Positions 55,403 through 64,000 of a DNA stretch of 64,000 nt are shown piece after piece. This stretch comes from Streptococcus oralis (GTDB lineage Bacteria; Bacillota; Bacilli; Lactobacillales; Streptococcaceae), in the NCBI RefSeq assembly GCF_024399415.1, contig NZ_CP029257.1:1635501-1699500 (forward strand), given 5' to 3'. Position 1 is the first letter of the stretch, and each line of letters opens with the position of its first letter. Below the pieces are notes generated by a model. The model was not told the DNA's origin. It made no database searches and was given only the letters and a program-made list of their open reading frames with translations. A program made the position numbers and the translations under genes.

Positions 55403-57364
55403 TTATTTTACGTGGTTTTCAAACTCTTTTTGGCTCTTTTCGATAGCCTTTTTACTTTCTGCTTCCCACTTAGCCTTGGCTTCGTCAAATTGTTTCTTGG
55501 TAACAGGGTCTTTTTGTAATCTCATGTACTTGTAATTATTTCCGTCACCCTTGATACCTACTAGGGAGTAGGCACGTGTAAACGGAGTTACTTTGGTTAC
55601 AGAGGCTGTACCACCATTTGACATAGCAGACATGACTAGAGAATTGTCAATCATCCAAGCTTGCGCTTCAGCGTATTTTTCATAACGCTTAGCAACATCT
55701 TTATTCTCAGCATCTGCTTCTTTCAGGAGTTGTGTATAGGTATCGAGCCCCAAACTCTTAATGAGCTCTTGGTCTTCCTTGGCATCAAGACCAAAAATCT
55801 TGAGATAGAAGCCTGTTTCAGCATTGAAGGGGTCTAGATAAGTTGATGGATCCTGGTAATCACCAACCCAACCATCAAAGTTTAGGTCGTAGTCACGAGC
55901 TGCTGGATTTGGTGCTAGGAAGGCAACATTCCCAAAGTCATCTGTAGAAAGCTGTTGAACATCAATGACGATATTGTCAGAACCTAGTACTGTTTCAAGG
56001 GTTTGTTTAACCGAGTTCATACCAGAAACCGCATTTTTATTCGTCTGATCAACAGGGACATCCAAATGGATTGGGAAAGTCACGCCTTGGGCTTCCAATT
56101 CCTTTTTAGCTTCCGCAAATCTTGCTTGGGCCTTTTCCTTGTTAAAGTAGGCATCTTGAGCATCTGCCAAATTGATACCTGACCACTCAGTTCCGTAGTT
56201 CACAAGCTTAGAAGCTGTTACTTCTCCAAAGGTCTTATCTCCCACCTGGACAAATGTTGGAGGAACTAGAGTATTACGAAGGGTTTTGCTCGCTGCTTCT
56301 TCACCGTTAGATTGAGCAGAGTAGGCTGTTCGATCAATACCAAAGTTGATAGCTTGACGGAAATTTTTATTTAAGATAGCTGTTTGAGCTGATTTCTTTT
56401 GTTCATCCGTTGTTTTAGCGGTATGATTATAGGTTTTACGGTTGACGTTAAAGTTAAAGTACCAAGATGTCTTGTCTTGTAAACTATAGACGATATTGTC
56501 TTGGTATTTTTCTTTTGTCTTAGCATAGTTCGAACTATTTGGATAGACTCCTGCAATCGAGTAAGCACCACTTTCAAAGTTTCGAATGGTCATCTCCTGA
56601 TCTGACCCATCAAAGTAAGCTAACTTAACTTTTTCAATGGTTACTTTATCATGGTCATAATAGTGTGGATTCTTCACATATTCAATCGAAGATTTTGATG
56701 TGAAATCTTTTAACAGATAGGGGCCGTTATAAAGGATACTGTCTGGTGTCAAGGTACCAAAATCTTTATCCTTTGATTTCAAGAACTCTTCGTTGACTGG
56801 GAAAAGAATACTATTGGTTGTCTTTGAATTCCAGTACGGTTCTGGTCGAGTCAAGGTGTACTCGACTGTGTAATCATCCAAGGCTTTGACACCGACAGTT
56901 GAAAAGTCATTGGTCACACCCGTCACATAGTCATTCAATCCCTTGATTGAATTTTGAATCAGATCCATGGCTTGCCCCTTGTTGTCCGCGGCATATTTGA
57001 TCCCAGTGACAAAATCCTGAGCTTTGACTGAAGCATACTCCTCACCGTCAGCTGTATACCACTTGGCATCTTTTCTAAGCTTGTAGGTATAGATCAAACC
57101 ATCTGATGAAACAGACCAATCCTCCGCAAGAGCAGGCACGAGGTTCCCGTAGCTGTCATTTTCTAGCAAACCATCTACAAGATTGGTAATAACGGCAGTG
57201 TTATCTGCATAATAATCTAGGAGATAGTTAAAAGTTGTTGGATTCGCACTAAATGTTGATGAATAAGTGCTAGTATCTGTATTGGACTGTCCACATGACG
57301 AGAGCAAAATCCCTGTCGCTAAGACAAGACCTGTCCCAATCAGTCTTTTTTTCATTTTGATCAT
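55403..57364 (-). CDS. AliB-like oligopeptide-binding lipoprotein, capsule-proximal copy (AliD-like by position)
   Basis: Start taken at ATG 57362-57364, behind AAAGGAGTGAGTG (653 residues); a GTG one codon earlier is possible. A lipoprotein signal with lipobox LSSC (cysteine near 25) anchors it outside the membrane. The rest is a family 5 solute-binding protein (SBP_bac_5), with NLVDGLLENDSYGNLVPALAEDWS and NFDGWVGDYQDPSTYLDPF typical of the AmiA/AliA/AliB group. It should capture peptides for the Ami permease encoded elsewhere. Two AliB-like genes beside dexB are known in nonencapsulated pneumococci and S. mitis, where the order dexB-aliC-aliD would make this the AliD-like one. It has its own promoter (TTTACA, 17 bp, TAAAAT) and terminator. 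Confidence 0.9.
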   Translation of the reverse strand: MIKMKKRLIGTGLVLATGILLSSCGQSNTDTSTYSSTFSANPTTFNYLLDYYADNTAVITNLVDGLLENDSYGNLVPALAEDWSVSSDGLIYTYKLRKDAKWYTADGEEYASVKAQDFVTGIKYAADNKGQAMDLIQNSIKGLNDYVTGVTNDFSTVGVKALDDYTVEYTLTRPEPYWNSKTTNSILFPVNEEFLKSKDKDFGTLTPDSILYNGPYLLKDFTSKSSIEYVKNPHYYDHDKVTIEKVKLAYFDGSDQEMTIRNFESGAYSIAGVYPNSSNYAKTKEKYQDNIVYSLQDKTSWYFNFNVNRKTYNHTAKTTDEQKKSAQTAILNKNFRQAINFGIDRTAYSAQSNGEEAASKTLRNTLVPPTFVQVGDKTFGEVTASKLVNYGTEWSGINLADAQDAYFNKEKAQARFAEAKKELEAQGVTFPIHLDVPVDQTNKNAVSGMNSVKQTLETVLGSDNIVIDVQQLSTDDFGNVAFLAPNPAARDYDLNFDGWVGDYQDPSTYLDPFNAETGFYLKIFGLDAKEDQELIKSLGLDTYTQLLKEADAENKDVAKRYEKYAEAQAWMIDNSLVMSAMSNGGTASVTKVTPFTRAYSLVGIKGDGNNYKYMRLQKDPVTKKQFDEAKAKWEAESKKAIEKSQKEFENHVK

Positions 57365-57402
57365 CACTCACTCCTTTATGTCACTTTTTATAACATAACC
57401 AT

Positions 57403-57431
57403 ATTTTATCAAATTTATTCAAAAATGTAAA
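57403..57431 (-). promoter_or_regulatory. Promoter of the capsule-proximal AliB-like gene
   Basis: TTTACA (57426-57431), exactly 17 bp, then TAAAAT (57403-57408) with an upstream TG, on the minus strand. Confidence 0.65.
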
Positions 57432-57465
57432 GTTACTACTTTTATGACAACTGGTGTCTCAAAAC

Positions 57466-57502
57466 AAAAAAAGGAAGCACAGTTTCCTGCAACTTCCTTT
57501 TC
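57466..57502 (-). terminator. Terminator after the dexB-proximal AliB-like gene
   Basis: Stem AAGGAAG / CTTCCTT with a 15-base loop, followed by seven T residues on the minus strand, about 10 bases after the stop codon. Confidence 0.8.
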
Positions 57503-57512
57503 TATTTATAGA

Positions 57513-59480
57513 TTACTTGACGTGTTTTTCAAGTTCTTTTTGGTATTTGGCATTTGTTTCGATTTTTTCTTGTTGCCATTTCTTGAAGGCTTCTTCGTAT
57601 TCTTTTGCAGTCACAACGTCATTTTGCAACTCCAAACCTTTGAACACAAATGGGTCTCCCTTGATCCCGACTTGAGAATAAGCTTTTGTGAATGGTACAG
57701 TACGGCTAACCGTTGGAGAACCACCTGAAGAAGCAACTGGAATCAAGAGTGAGCTATCAGACACCCAAGCTTGAGCTTTAGCATATTTTTCATAACGCTT
57801 GTTAAGGTCGCTGGTTTCAGCTGCAGCATCATCCAAGAGCTTTTTGTACTCATCAAGTCCAACTTGAGCCATCACTTCTGGATCTTTTCCGCGAGTGATC
57901 CCCAAGTGTTTAAGGGCAGAACCCTTCTTGGCATCAAGGATGTTGAGGTAGGTAGCTGGGTCTTGATAGTCTGGCCCCCAACCAGTTCCGTTCAAGTCAT
58001 AGTCTTTTTGAGATGGAACCTTGGCTTGAGACGTAATGCTTATTTTCTCATTATCGGTCATTTGAAGGACATCAACAATGACATTTTCAGTACCAAGTGA
58101 TGATTCGATAGACTGCTTGAGTGAGTTGGTTTGTTGAACCGCGATTACATCTGTTTGTTCAACGGGGATATCCAAATGGATTGGGAAGGTAACCCCCTTG
58201 GCTTGCAATTCTTCCTTGGCTTTAGCAAAGGCTGCCTTAGCTTTTTCAGGACTGTAAATCGTATCCTTGCCATCTGTAAGGGCTACATCTTTCCACTGGT
58301 CTCCATATGAAACGAGCTCTGCCTGAGCCAACTCTCCAAAGGTTTTTTCACCCACTTGAACGTAGTCATGTGGCACTAGGCTGTTACGGATAATCTTGTT
58401 CGCACCTTCTTCACCATTCAACTGAGCAGTATAAGAATGACGATCAAGGGCAAAGTTCAGCGCCTGACGGAAGTTCTTGTTGAGAAGAGCTTCTTTCGTT
58501 GATGTTTTTTGAGCTTCGTCTGTTTTAGCTGTTTTATTATAAGATTGGCGGTTTACGTTAACAGTGAGGTAGTAGCTAGTCGCTTCTTGTGGACTGTAGA
58601 CAATCTTATCGCCGTACTCTTGTTTAGTTGACTCAAAGTTTGAGCTTGTTGGGAAGAGACGGGCTGTTGTATAAGCACCTTGTGTAAAGCTACGAATCAA
58701 AGATTCTTGGTCTGATCCATCGTAGAAAGTTAGTTTAATATTGTCAATCTTGACATTGTCCTTATCCCAGTAGTTTGGATTCTTTTCATATTCAATGACT
58801 GATTTTGAAGTCAATGATTTCAAGAAGTAAGGACCATTATATAGGATACCCGATGGAGTTGGTGCACCGTAGTCGCTCCCTTTAGAATTCAAGAATTCTT
58901 CATTAACTGGAAGCATGGTAGCAGTTGTAACCTTAGAATTCCAGAAACTTTCTGGTTTGTTGAGCGTGTATTCTACCGTGTAATCATCAACAGCCTTAAC
59001 TCCTACAGTAGAGAAATCATTGCTCTCACCACTAACATACTCTGCCAAACCTTTGATAGAATCCTGAATCAAAGAAAGACCATCTGATTTTCCGTCAGCA
59101 GCATGTTTAAGCCCAGTAACAAAGTCTTTAGCTTTAACTTCAGCGTATTCTTCTCCATCAGAAGTATACCATTTTACACCCTTACGAAGTTTGTAGGTGT
59201 AAGTCAAACCATCCTTTGAAACAGACCAGTCTTCTGCAAGCGATGGAATTAAGTTCCCATACTTATCATTTTCCAAAAGACCATCAACAACGTTTGCTAT
59301 AACGTCAGAGGTTGAGCTCTTGCTCGTCACACTATAGTCCAAAGAAGATGGATCCATAGCGTAGACATAAGAGAATGTCTTGGGGGCATCAGCCTTCTTT
59401 TCACTTTGCCCACAAGCAGTTAACAGTAGGGCTGCACTCAAAACAGCACCTGCTCCTAAGAGCCACTTTTTCGATTTCAT
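57513..59480 (-). CDS. AliB-like oligopeptide-binding lipoprotein, dexB-proximal copy (AliC-like by position)
   Basis: Start taken at MKSKKWLLGAG (59478-59480), behind AAGGAGATTACTT, giving 655 residues. The longer frame upstream begins inside the promoter. Lipobox LTAC with the lipid-bearing cysteine near residue 23. It is an SBP_bac_5 protein clearly paralogous to the next gene over its whole length (shared NLVDGLLENDKYGNL-type, LPVNEEFL, FRQALNFALDRHSY and NGTGWGPDYQDPATYLN segments). Expected ligand: oligopeptides, delivered to the Ami/Ali permease; in pneumococcus such proteins also sense peptides from other species. Promoter TTGCTT, 16 bp, TATAAT upstream. Confidence 0.9.
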   Translation of the reverse strand: MKSKKWLLGAGAVLSAALLLTACGQSEKKADAPKTFSYVYAMDPSSLDYSVTSKSSTSDVIANVVDGLLENDKYGNLIPSLAEDWSVSKDGLTYTYKLRKGVKWYTSDGEEYAEVKAKDFVTGLKHAADGKSDGLSLIQDSIKGLAEYVSGESNDFSTVGVKAVDDYTVEYTLNKPESFWNSKVTTATMLPVNEEFLNSKGSDYGAPTPSGILYNGPYFLKSLTSKSVIEYEKNPNYWDKDNVKIDNIKLTFYDGSDQESLIRSFTQGAYTTARLFPTSSNFESTKQEYGDKIVYSPQEATSYYLTVNVNRQSYNKTAKTDEAQKTSTKEALLNKNFRQALNFALDRHSYTAQLNGEEGANKIIRNSLVPHDYVQVGEKTFGELAQAELVSYGDQWKDVALTDGKDTIYSPEKAKAAFAKAKEELQAKGVTFPIHLDIPVEQTDVIAVQQTNSLKQSIESSLGTENVIVDVLQMTDNEKISITSQAKVPSQKDYDLNGTGWGPDYQDPATYLNILDAKKGSALKHLGITRGKDPEVMAQVGLDEYKKLLDDAAAETSDLNKRYEKYAKAQAWVSDSSLLIPVASSGGSPTVSRTVPFTKAYSQVGIKGDPFVFKGLELQNDVVTAKEYEEAFKKWQQEKIETNAKYQKELEKHVK

Positions 59481-59511
59481 AAGTAATCTCCTTAAAGATA
59501 GTGTTTTCACC

Positions 59512-59539
59512 ATTATACCCTATTTTTTCATAAAAGCAA
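59512..59539 (-). promoter_or_regulatory. Promoter of the dexB-proximal AliB-like gene
   Basis: TTGCTT (59534-59539), 16 bp, TATAAT (59512-59517) on the minus strand, 31 bases before the chosen start codon. Confidence 0.7.
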
Positions 59540-59685
59540 GGACTTTCGCCAGATTTTTTAGAAAATTCTAACAAATATTTTTTAGTGAAAGAACCTCAAG
59601 TGTACTGCACCCCAAATGCCTTTTTTACCCCTTTCAAATTTTTGGGGAGTTCCCAAATCCCCCTCATCCTACAATTTCTTTTTCT

Positions 59686-59713
59686 TTGCAATAATAATAT
59701 TTTATGGTATAAT
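59686..59713 (+). promoter_or_regulatory. Promoter of the small membrane-peptide gene
   Basis: TTGCAA (59686-59691), 16 bp, TATAAT (59708-59713). Predicted transcription start near 59720. Confidence 0.7.
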
Positions 59714-59727
59714 GTAAGCGTGTACAC

Positions 59728-59776
59728 AAAAACTAATTCAGTAGGTGAACTAATAGAATTCATCACTTTAGTTTTT
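59728..59776 (+). promoter_or_regulatory. Large stem-loop in the 5' leader of the small membrane-peptide gene
   Basis: Arms AAAAACTAA, AGT, GGTGAA pair with TTCATC, ACT, TTAGTTTTT (18 pairs with one G-T and small bulges) around a 9-base loop. The 3' arm ends in a T run, so the fold resembles an attenuator or terminator placed before the ribosome-binding site. Confidence 0.6.
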
Positions 59777-59811
59777 CAATTCCAATTTCTTTATAGAAAG
59801 GAAAGATTCTA

Positions 59812-59958
59812 ATGATACATACACTTAAATTGGTGTTGTTTATTACCTTTCTTGTAATAAGCTTGTTACCTGATAAGATTTTTGGAAAAAATAAAAAAAT
59901 TTGGAAAATAGTTCTTGCAATATTGATGGCGGCAACAGCATTATCATTTATGTACTAA
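59812..59958 (+). CDS. Small hydrophobic membrane peptide, 48 residues, function unknown
   Basis: Too short for routine gene finding, but it has every element of a gene: promoter, structured leader, AAAGGAAAG ribosome-binding site nine bases before ATG, and a strong terminator just after the stop. The peptide has two hydrophobic helices (about 5-19, LKLVLFITFLVISLL; 33-47, IVLAILMAATALSFM) joined by a charged turn (PDKIFGKNKKIWK). The basic loop predicts a hairpin with the loop inside the cell. I do not recognise a family. It lies in the gap between the AliB-like genes and the IS remnant. Possible roles include a small membrane regulator, a peptide toxin, or a remnant of a mobile element; none is shown. 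Confidence 0.6.
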   Translation: MIHTLKLVLFITFLVISLLPDKIFGKNKKIWKIVLAILMAATALSFMY

Positions 59959-59966
59959 TTTATTTT

Positions 59967-59997
59967 AAGAATGTAGGGAAATAAACCCTACATTCTT
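59967..59997 (+). terminator. Terminator of the small membrane-peptide gene
   Basis: Perfect 12-bp stem AAGAATGTAGGG / CCCTACATTCTT with a 7-base loop followed by T residues, nine bases after the stop codon. Confidence 0.88.
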
Positions 59998-60038
59998 TTT
60001 AGTTTTTTTCCTGTATCACAATGCATTATTTTAAAATA

Positions 60039-60190
60039 CTATGTCTTATAATTGTTTTTTGAGCATAAAGGAAACTGTCCCAAGAAGCGTGTGGAGTTTA
60101 CAGTATCAACATTTCCGATGATATCAATTTTCTCGACTTCGCCTACTTTCACACACTACCATGTGTACCATCCATTTTGATCATCTCGCA
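60039..60190 (-). pseudogene. Possible decayed coding fragment, unidentified
   Basis: On the minus strand one frame reads VKVGEVEKIDIIGNVDTVNS and continues through FLGQFPLCSKN to a stop. It is preceded, across an in-frame stop or a one-base shift, by EMIKMDGTHGSV. The composition looks protein-like, but no start or ribosome-binding site is seen and no family is recognised. It may be the end of a gene broken by the adjacent IS element. Confidence 0.3.
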
Positions 60191-60585
60191 CTTTTATCGC
60201 ATATAATCTTTCAACTTCACTAAATTTAGAACAAGTGACAGCTATGTTAAACCAGGCCTTCAGTGAGGATCATTACACAAATACGATTCTCCATAGCGAT
60301 CAAGGCTGGCAATACCAACATGATTCTTATCATCGGCTTCTAGAGAATAAGGGAATTCAGCCATCCATGTCACGCAAGGGTAACAGCCCATACAACGGCA
60401 TGATGGAGTCCTTCTTTGGCATTTTAAAATCCGAAATGTTTTATGGTTATGAGAAGCACTTTAGGTCTTTAGAAGACCTTGAGCAAGTTATTGTGGACTA
60501 TATTGATTACTACAATAACAAACGAATCAAAGTCAAACTAAAAGGACTTAGCTCTGTTCAATACAGAACTAAATCCTTCGGATAA
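60187..60585 (+). pseudogene. Truncated IS3-family (IS150-like group) transposase OrfB remnant
   Basis: Only the C-terminal part of the DDE integrase remains. The recognisable reading frame starts upstream of the first candidate start (FIAYNLSTSLNLEQV) and has no initiation signal. Present are the second catalytic Asp in ILHSDQGWQYQH and the catalytic Glu in NSPYNGMMESFFGILKSEM, ending DYIDYYNNKRIKVKLKGLSSVQYR. The first Asp and all of OrfA are missing, so it is inactive. IS remnants beside dexB are usual in mitis-group capsule loci. Confidence 0.9.
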
Positions 60586-60591
60586 ATAAAT

Positions 60592-60616
60592 TGTCTAACT
60601 TTTGGGGGTCAGTACA
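60592..60616. mobile_element. Right terminal inverted repeat of the IS3-family remnant
   Basis: The end reads TTGGGGGTCAGTACA, the complement of the TGTACTGACCCCCAA terminus typical of this IS3 subgroup. It lies seven bases after the transposase stop. A possible degenerate left end, TGTACTGCACCCCAAA, is at 59601-59616, about 1 kb away. Confidence 0.7.
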
Positions 60617-60645
60617 AAGCATCAAAGGCTTGAGGTTCACTTATT

Positions 60646-62265
<1,620 letters not shown>

Positions 62266-62314
62266 TCATTATTTTAATAATCTATAGTCTATGATAGCGC
62301 TTTTTCAAACTTAG

Positions 62315-62328
62315 TGCAAGCGTTTGCC
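62315..62328 (-). promoter_or_regulatory. cre-like CcpA site upstream of dexB
   Basis: TGCAAGCGTTTGCC on the plus strand, nearly palindromic, matches the core TGNAANCGNTNNCA except for the last base. It lies in the 152-base divergent region between dexB and the DUF1846 gene, closer to dexB. Control of dexB is the likelier target. Confidence 0.6.
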
Positions 62329-62408
62329 TAATCTTTTTGATTTCTTTTTTGACTCCGTAGTTTCCTATCTTCCAATTTTTTATTATAATAGAGGTCAGAG
62401 GTAAAAAA

Positions 62409-63893
62409 ATGAAAAAACAAGCTTTTAGTTCTGAACAATATTTAAATCTACAGCGCGACCACATTTTGGAGCGCATCAACCAATTTGACGGCAAGCTCTA
62501 TTTGGAGTTTGGTGGCAAAATGTTGGAAGATTTCCACGCTGCTCGAGTCCTTCCTGGTTATGAGCCTGACAATAAAATCAAGCTCTTGCAAGAATTGAAA
62601 GAGCAAGTTGAGGTTGTGATCGCCATTAACGCAAGCAACATCGAGCATTCTAAAGCGCGTGGTGACCTAGGCATTTCTTATGATCAAGAAGTTCTTCGTT
62701 TGATTGACAAATTCAATGAGCTGGGAATTTTTGTTGGTTCGGTTGTCATCACACAATACGCTGGTCAACCAGCTGCAGATGCCTTCCGCAACCAGTTAGA
62801 TAAAAACGGGATTGATTCCTATCTTCATTATCCAATCAAAGGATACCCGACTGATATGGACCACATCATTTCTCCAGAAGGTATGGGGAAAAACGACTAC
62901 ATCAAAACTAGTCGCAACTTGATTGTTGTAACTGCTCCTGGACCTGGTTCTGGAAAATTGGCCACTTGTATGTCCAATATGTACCATGACCAACTTAATG
63001 GCATCAAGTCTGGTTACGCTAAGTTTGAAACATTTCCAGTTTGGAATCTTCCCCTTCATCACCCAGTCAACTTGGCCTACGAGGCTGCAACCGCGGACCT
63101 TGATGATGTCAATATGATTGACCCTTTCCATCTCCAAACCTACGGAGAAACCACTGTCAACTACAACCGTGATATTGAAATCTTCCCAGTACTCAAACGT
63201 ATGTTGGAACGCATTCTCGGTGAATCTCCATACGCTTCACCAACAGACATGGGTGTCAACATGGTTGGCTTCGCTATTACTGATAATGAATCTGCTATCG
63301 AAGCTTCTAAACAAGAAATCATCCGTCGCTACTATCAGACCGTTCTTGACTTTAAAGCTGAAAAAGTCGGCGAAACTGCTGTCAAGAAAATTGAACTTCT
63401 CATGAACGACCTCGGTATCACACCTGCAGACCGTAAGGTTGCTGTTACTGCACGCCAAAAAGCAGAAGAAACTGGTGGCCCTGCCCTAGCTCTCGAATTG
63501 CCAAATGGGGAAATCGTAACTGGTAAAAACTCAGAGCTCTTTGGCCCTACAGCTGCTGCCTTGATCAATGCGATTAAGAAATCAGCTGACATTGCTAAGG
63601 AAGTGAAACTAATCGAGCCTGAAGTCGTCAAACCAATTCAAGGTCTTAAAATCAATCATCTCGGTAGTCGCAATCCTCGCCTCCACTCAAATGAAATTTT
63701 GATTGCACTTGCAATCACAGCTATGGAAAATCCTGATGCTGCGCGTGCCATGGAAGAACTTGGGAATCTCAAAGGAAGCGAAGCTCATTCAACCATCATC
63801 CTGACCGATGAAGACAAGAATGTCCTACGAAAATTGGGTATCAACGTAACCTTTGACCCATTCTACCAATACGATCGCTTGTATCGGAAGTAA
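62409..63893 (+). CDS. DUF1846 family protein, unknown function
   Basis: 494 residues, cytoplasmic, the standard size for DUF1846 proteins. N-terminal [30 protein letters not shown], a P-loop-like [22 protein letters not shown] near 175-196, [22 protein letters not shown], and a C-terminal ORFan domain with [19 protein letters not shown]. The family has structures but no established reaction. It is divergent from dexB and precedes what appears to be luxS, as in pneumococcus. The ATG follows AGAGGTAAAAA. Confidence 0.92.
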   Translation: MKKQAFSSEQYLNLQRDHILERINQFDGKLYLEFGGKMLEDFHAARVLPGYEPDNKIKLLQELKEQVEVVIAINASNIEHSKARGDLGISYDQEVLRLIDKFNELGIFVGSVVITQYAGQPAADAFRNQLDKNGIDSYLHYPIKGYPTDMDHIISPEGMGKNDYIKTSRNLIVVTAPGPGSGKLATCMSNMYHDQLNGIKSGYAKFETFPVWNLPLHHPVNLAYEAATADLDDVNMIDPFHLQTYGETTVNYNRDIEIFPVLKRMLERILGESPYASPTDMGVNMVGFAITDNESAIEASKQEIIRRYYQTVLDFKAEKVGETAVKKIELLMNDLGITPADRKVAVTARQKAEETGGPALALELPNGEIVTGKNSELFGPTAAALINAIKKSADIAKEVKLIEPEVVKPIQGLKINHLGSRNPRLHSNEILIALAITAMENPDAARAMEELGNLKGSEAHSTIILTDEDKNVLRKLGINVTFDPFYQYDRLYRK

Positions 63894-63896
63894 TTC

Positions 63897-63922
63897 AAAC
63901 CTCTCCTTCGTCGGAGAGGTTT
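63897..63922 (+). terminator. Terminator after the DUF1846 gene
   Basis: Perfect 9-bp stem AACCTCTCC / GGAGAGGTT with a 6-base loop and a T run, directly after the stop codon. Confidence 0.85.
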
Positions 63923-63948
63923 TCTCTCTGTTTCAAGAGCACCCTTTA

Positions 63949-63957
63949 TGATATAAT
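63949..63957 (+). promoter_or_regulatory. Extended -10 promoter of the gene at the window's right edge
   Basis: TGA-TATAAT (hexamer 63952-63957) with a weak TTTCAA 15 bp upstream, 27 bases before the next ATG. Confidence 0.6.
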
Positions 63958-63984
63958 GAAAGAAGAAAACTGAAAGGATTTACC

Positions 63985-64000
63985 ATGTCAAAAGAAGTTA
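63985..64000 (+). CDS. luxS: 5' end of the next gene, probably luxS (S-ribosylhomocysteine lyase)
   Basis: Only five codons (MSKEV) lie in the window, behind GAAAGGA at good spacing and an extended -10 promoter. Streptococcal LuxS starts with these residues, and luxS neighbours the DUF1846 gene beside dexB in pneumococcus. The call depends on synteny. Confidence 0.55.

Noticed and set aside
59585..59812. 75-codon open frame on the plus strand upstream of the small peptide
   Set aside because: It runs through the promoter and leader hairpin, has no ribosome-binding site, and its composition is that of AT-rich non-coding DNA.

Overview
The window is chromosomal DNA from a mitis-group oral Streptococcus of the S. 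mitis / S. oralis kind. The gene order matches the pneumococcal backbone on both flanks (recD2-tig, liaFSR, mevalonate operon, choline-binding proteins, ritR-gnd-mapZ-rlmL-rnpB-gpsB-recU-pbp1A, then dexB next to a DUF1846 gene and what looks like luxS). Between the flanks lie a coaggregation receptor polysaccharide (RPS)-type capsule locus and two giant surface glycosidases.

Layout. 1-6 kb: the 3' part of recD2, trigger factor, and a liaF-liaS-liaR-alkD envelope-stress operon. 6-10 kb: mvaK1-mvaD-mvaK2-fni isoprenoid operon. 10-12 kb: two tandem secreted choline-binding proteins made almost only of choline-binding repeats. 12-21 kb: ritR (orphan, aspartate-less receiver), gnd, mapZ, rlmL, RNase P RNA, gpsB, a DUF1273 gene, and divergently recU-pbp1A. 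This is a cell-division and wall-synthesis neighbourhood. 21-36 kb: two LPXTG-anchored mucin/glycan-degrading proteins, one carrying both GH20 and GH84 catalytic domains, the other a GH101 endo-alpha-N-acetylgalactosaminidase with an N-terminal trypsin-like protease domain. Both have a CcpA (cre)-like site just upstream of their ribosome-binding sites.

36-55 kb: polysaccharide locus, transcribed on the minus strand in the order wzg-wzh-wzd-wze-wchA-wchF-GT-GT-Stealth phosphotransferase-GT2-wzy-wzx-glf-GalfT-rmlA-rmlC-rmlB, with rmlD convergent on the plus strand. The content and order are those known for RPS clusters of S. oralis and S. gordonii. They imply a Wzy-dependent polymer started on undecaprenyl-P-Glc, with Rha, a hexose-1-phosphate (phosphodiester) linkage and Galf. 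55-60 kb: two AliB-like oligopeptide-binding lipoproteins, a self-contained 48-residue membrane peptide gene with a structured 5' leader, and an IS3-family transposase remnant. 60-64 kb: dexB (cre-like site upstream), a divergent DUF1846 gene, and the first codons of a gene that is probably luxS.

How the genes work together: the large glycosidases, dexB and their cre sites point to carbon-source-controlled foraging on host and dietary glycans. The RPS locus, choline-binding proteins and sortase substrates build the cell surface. liaFSR, mapZ, gpsB and pbp1A manage envelope integrity and division.
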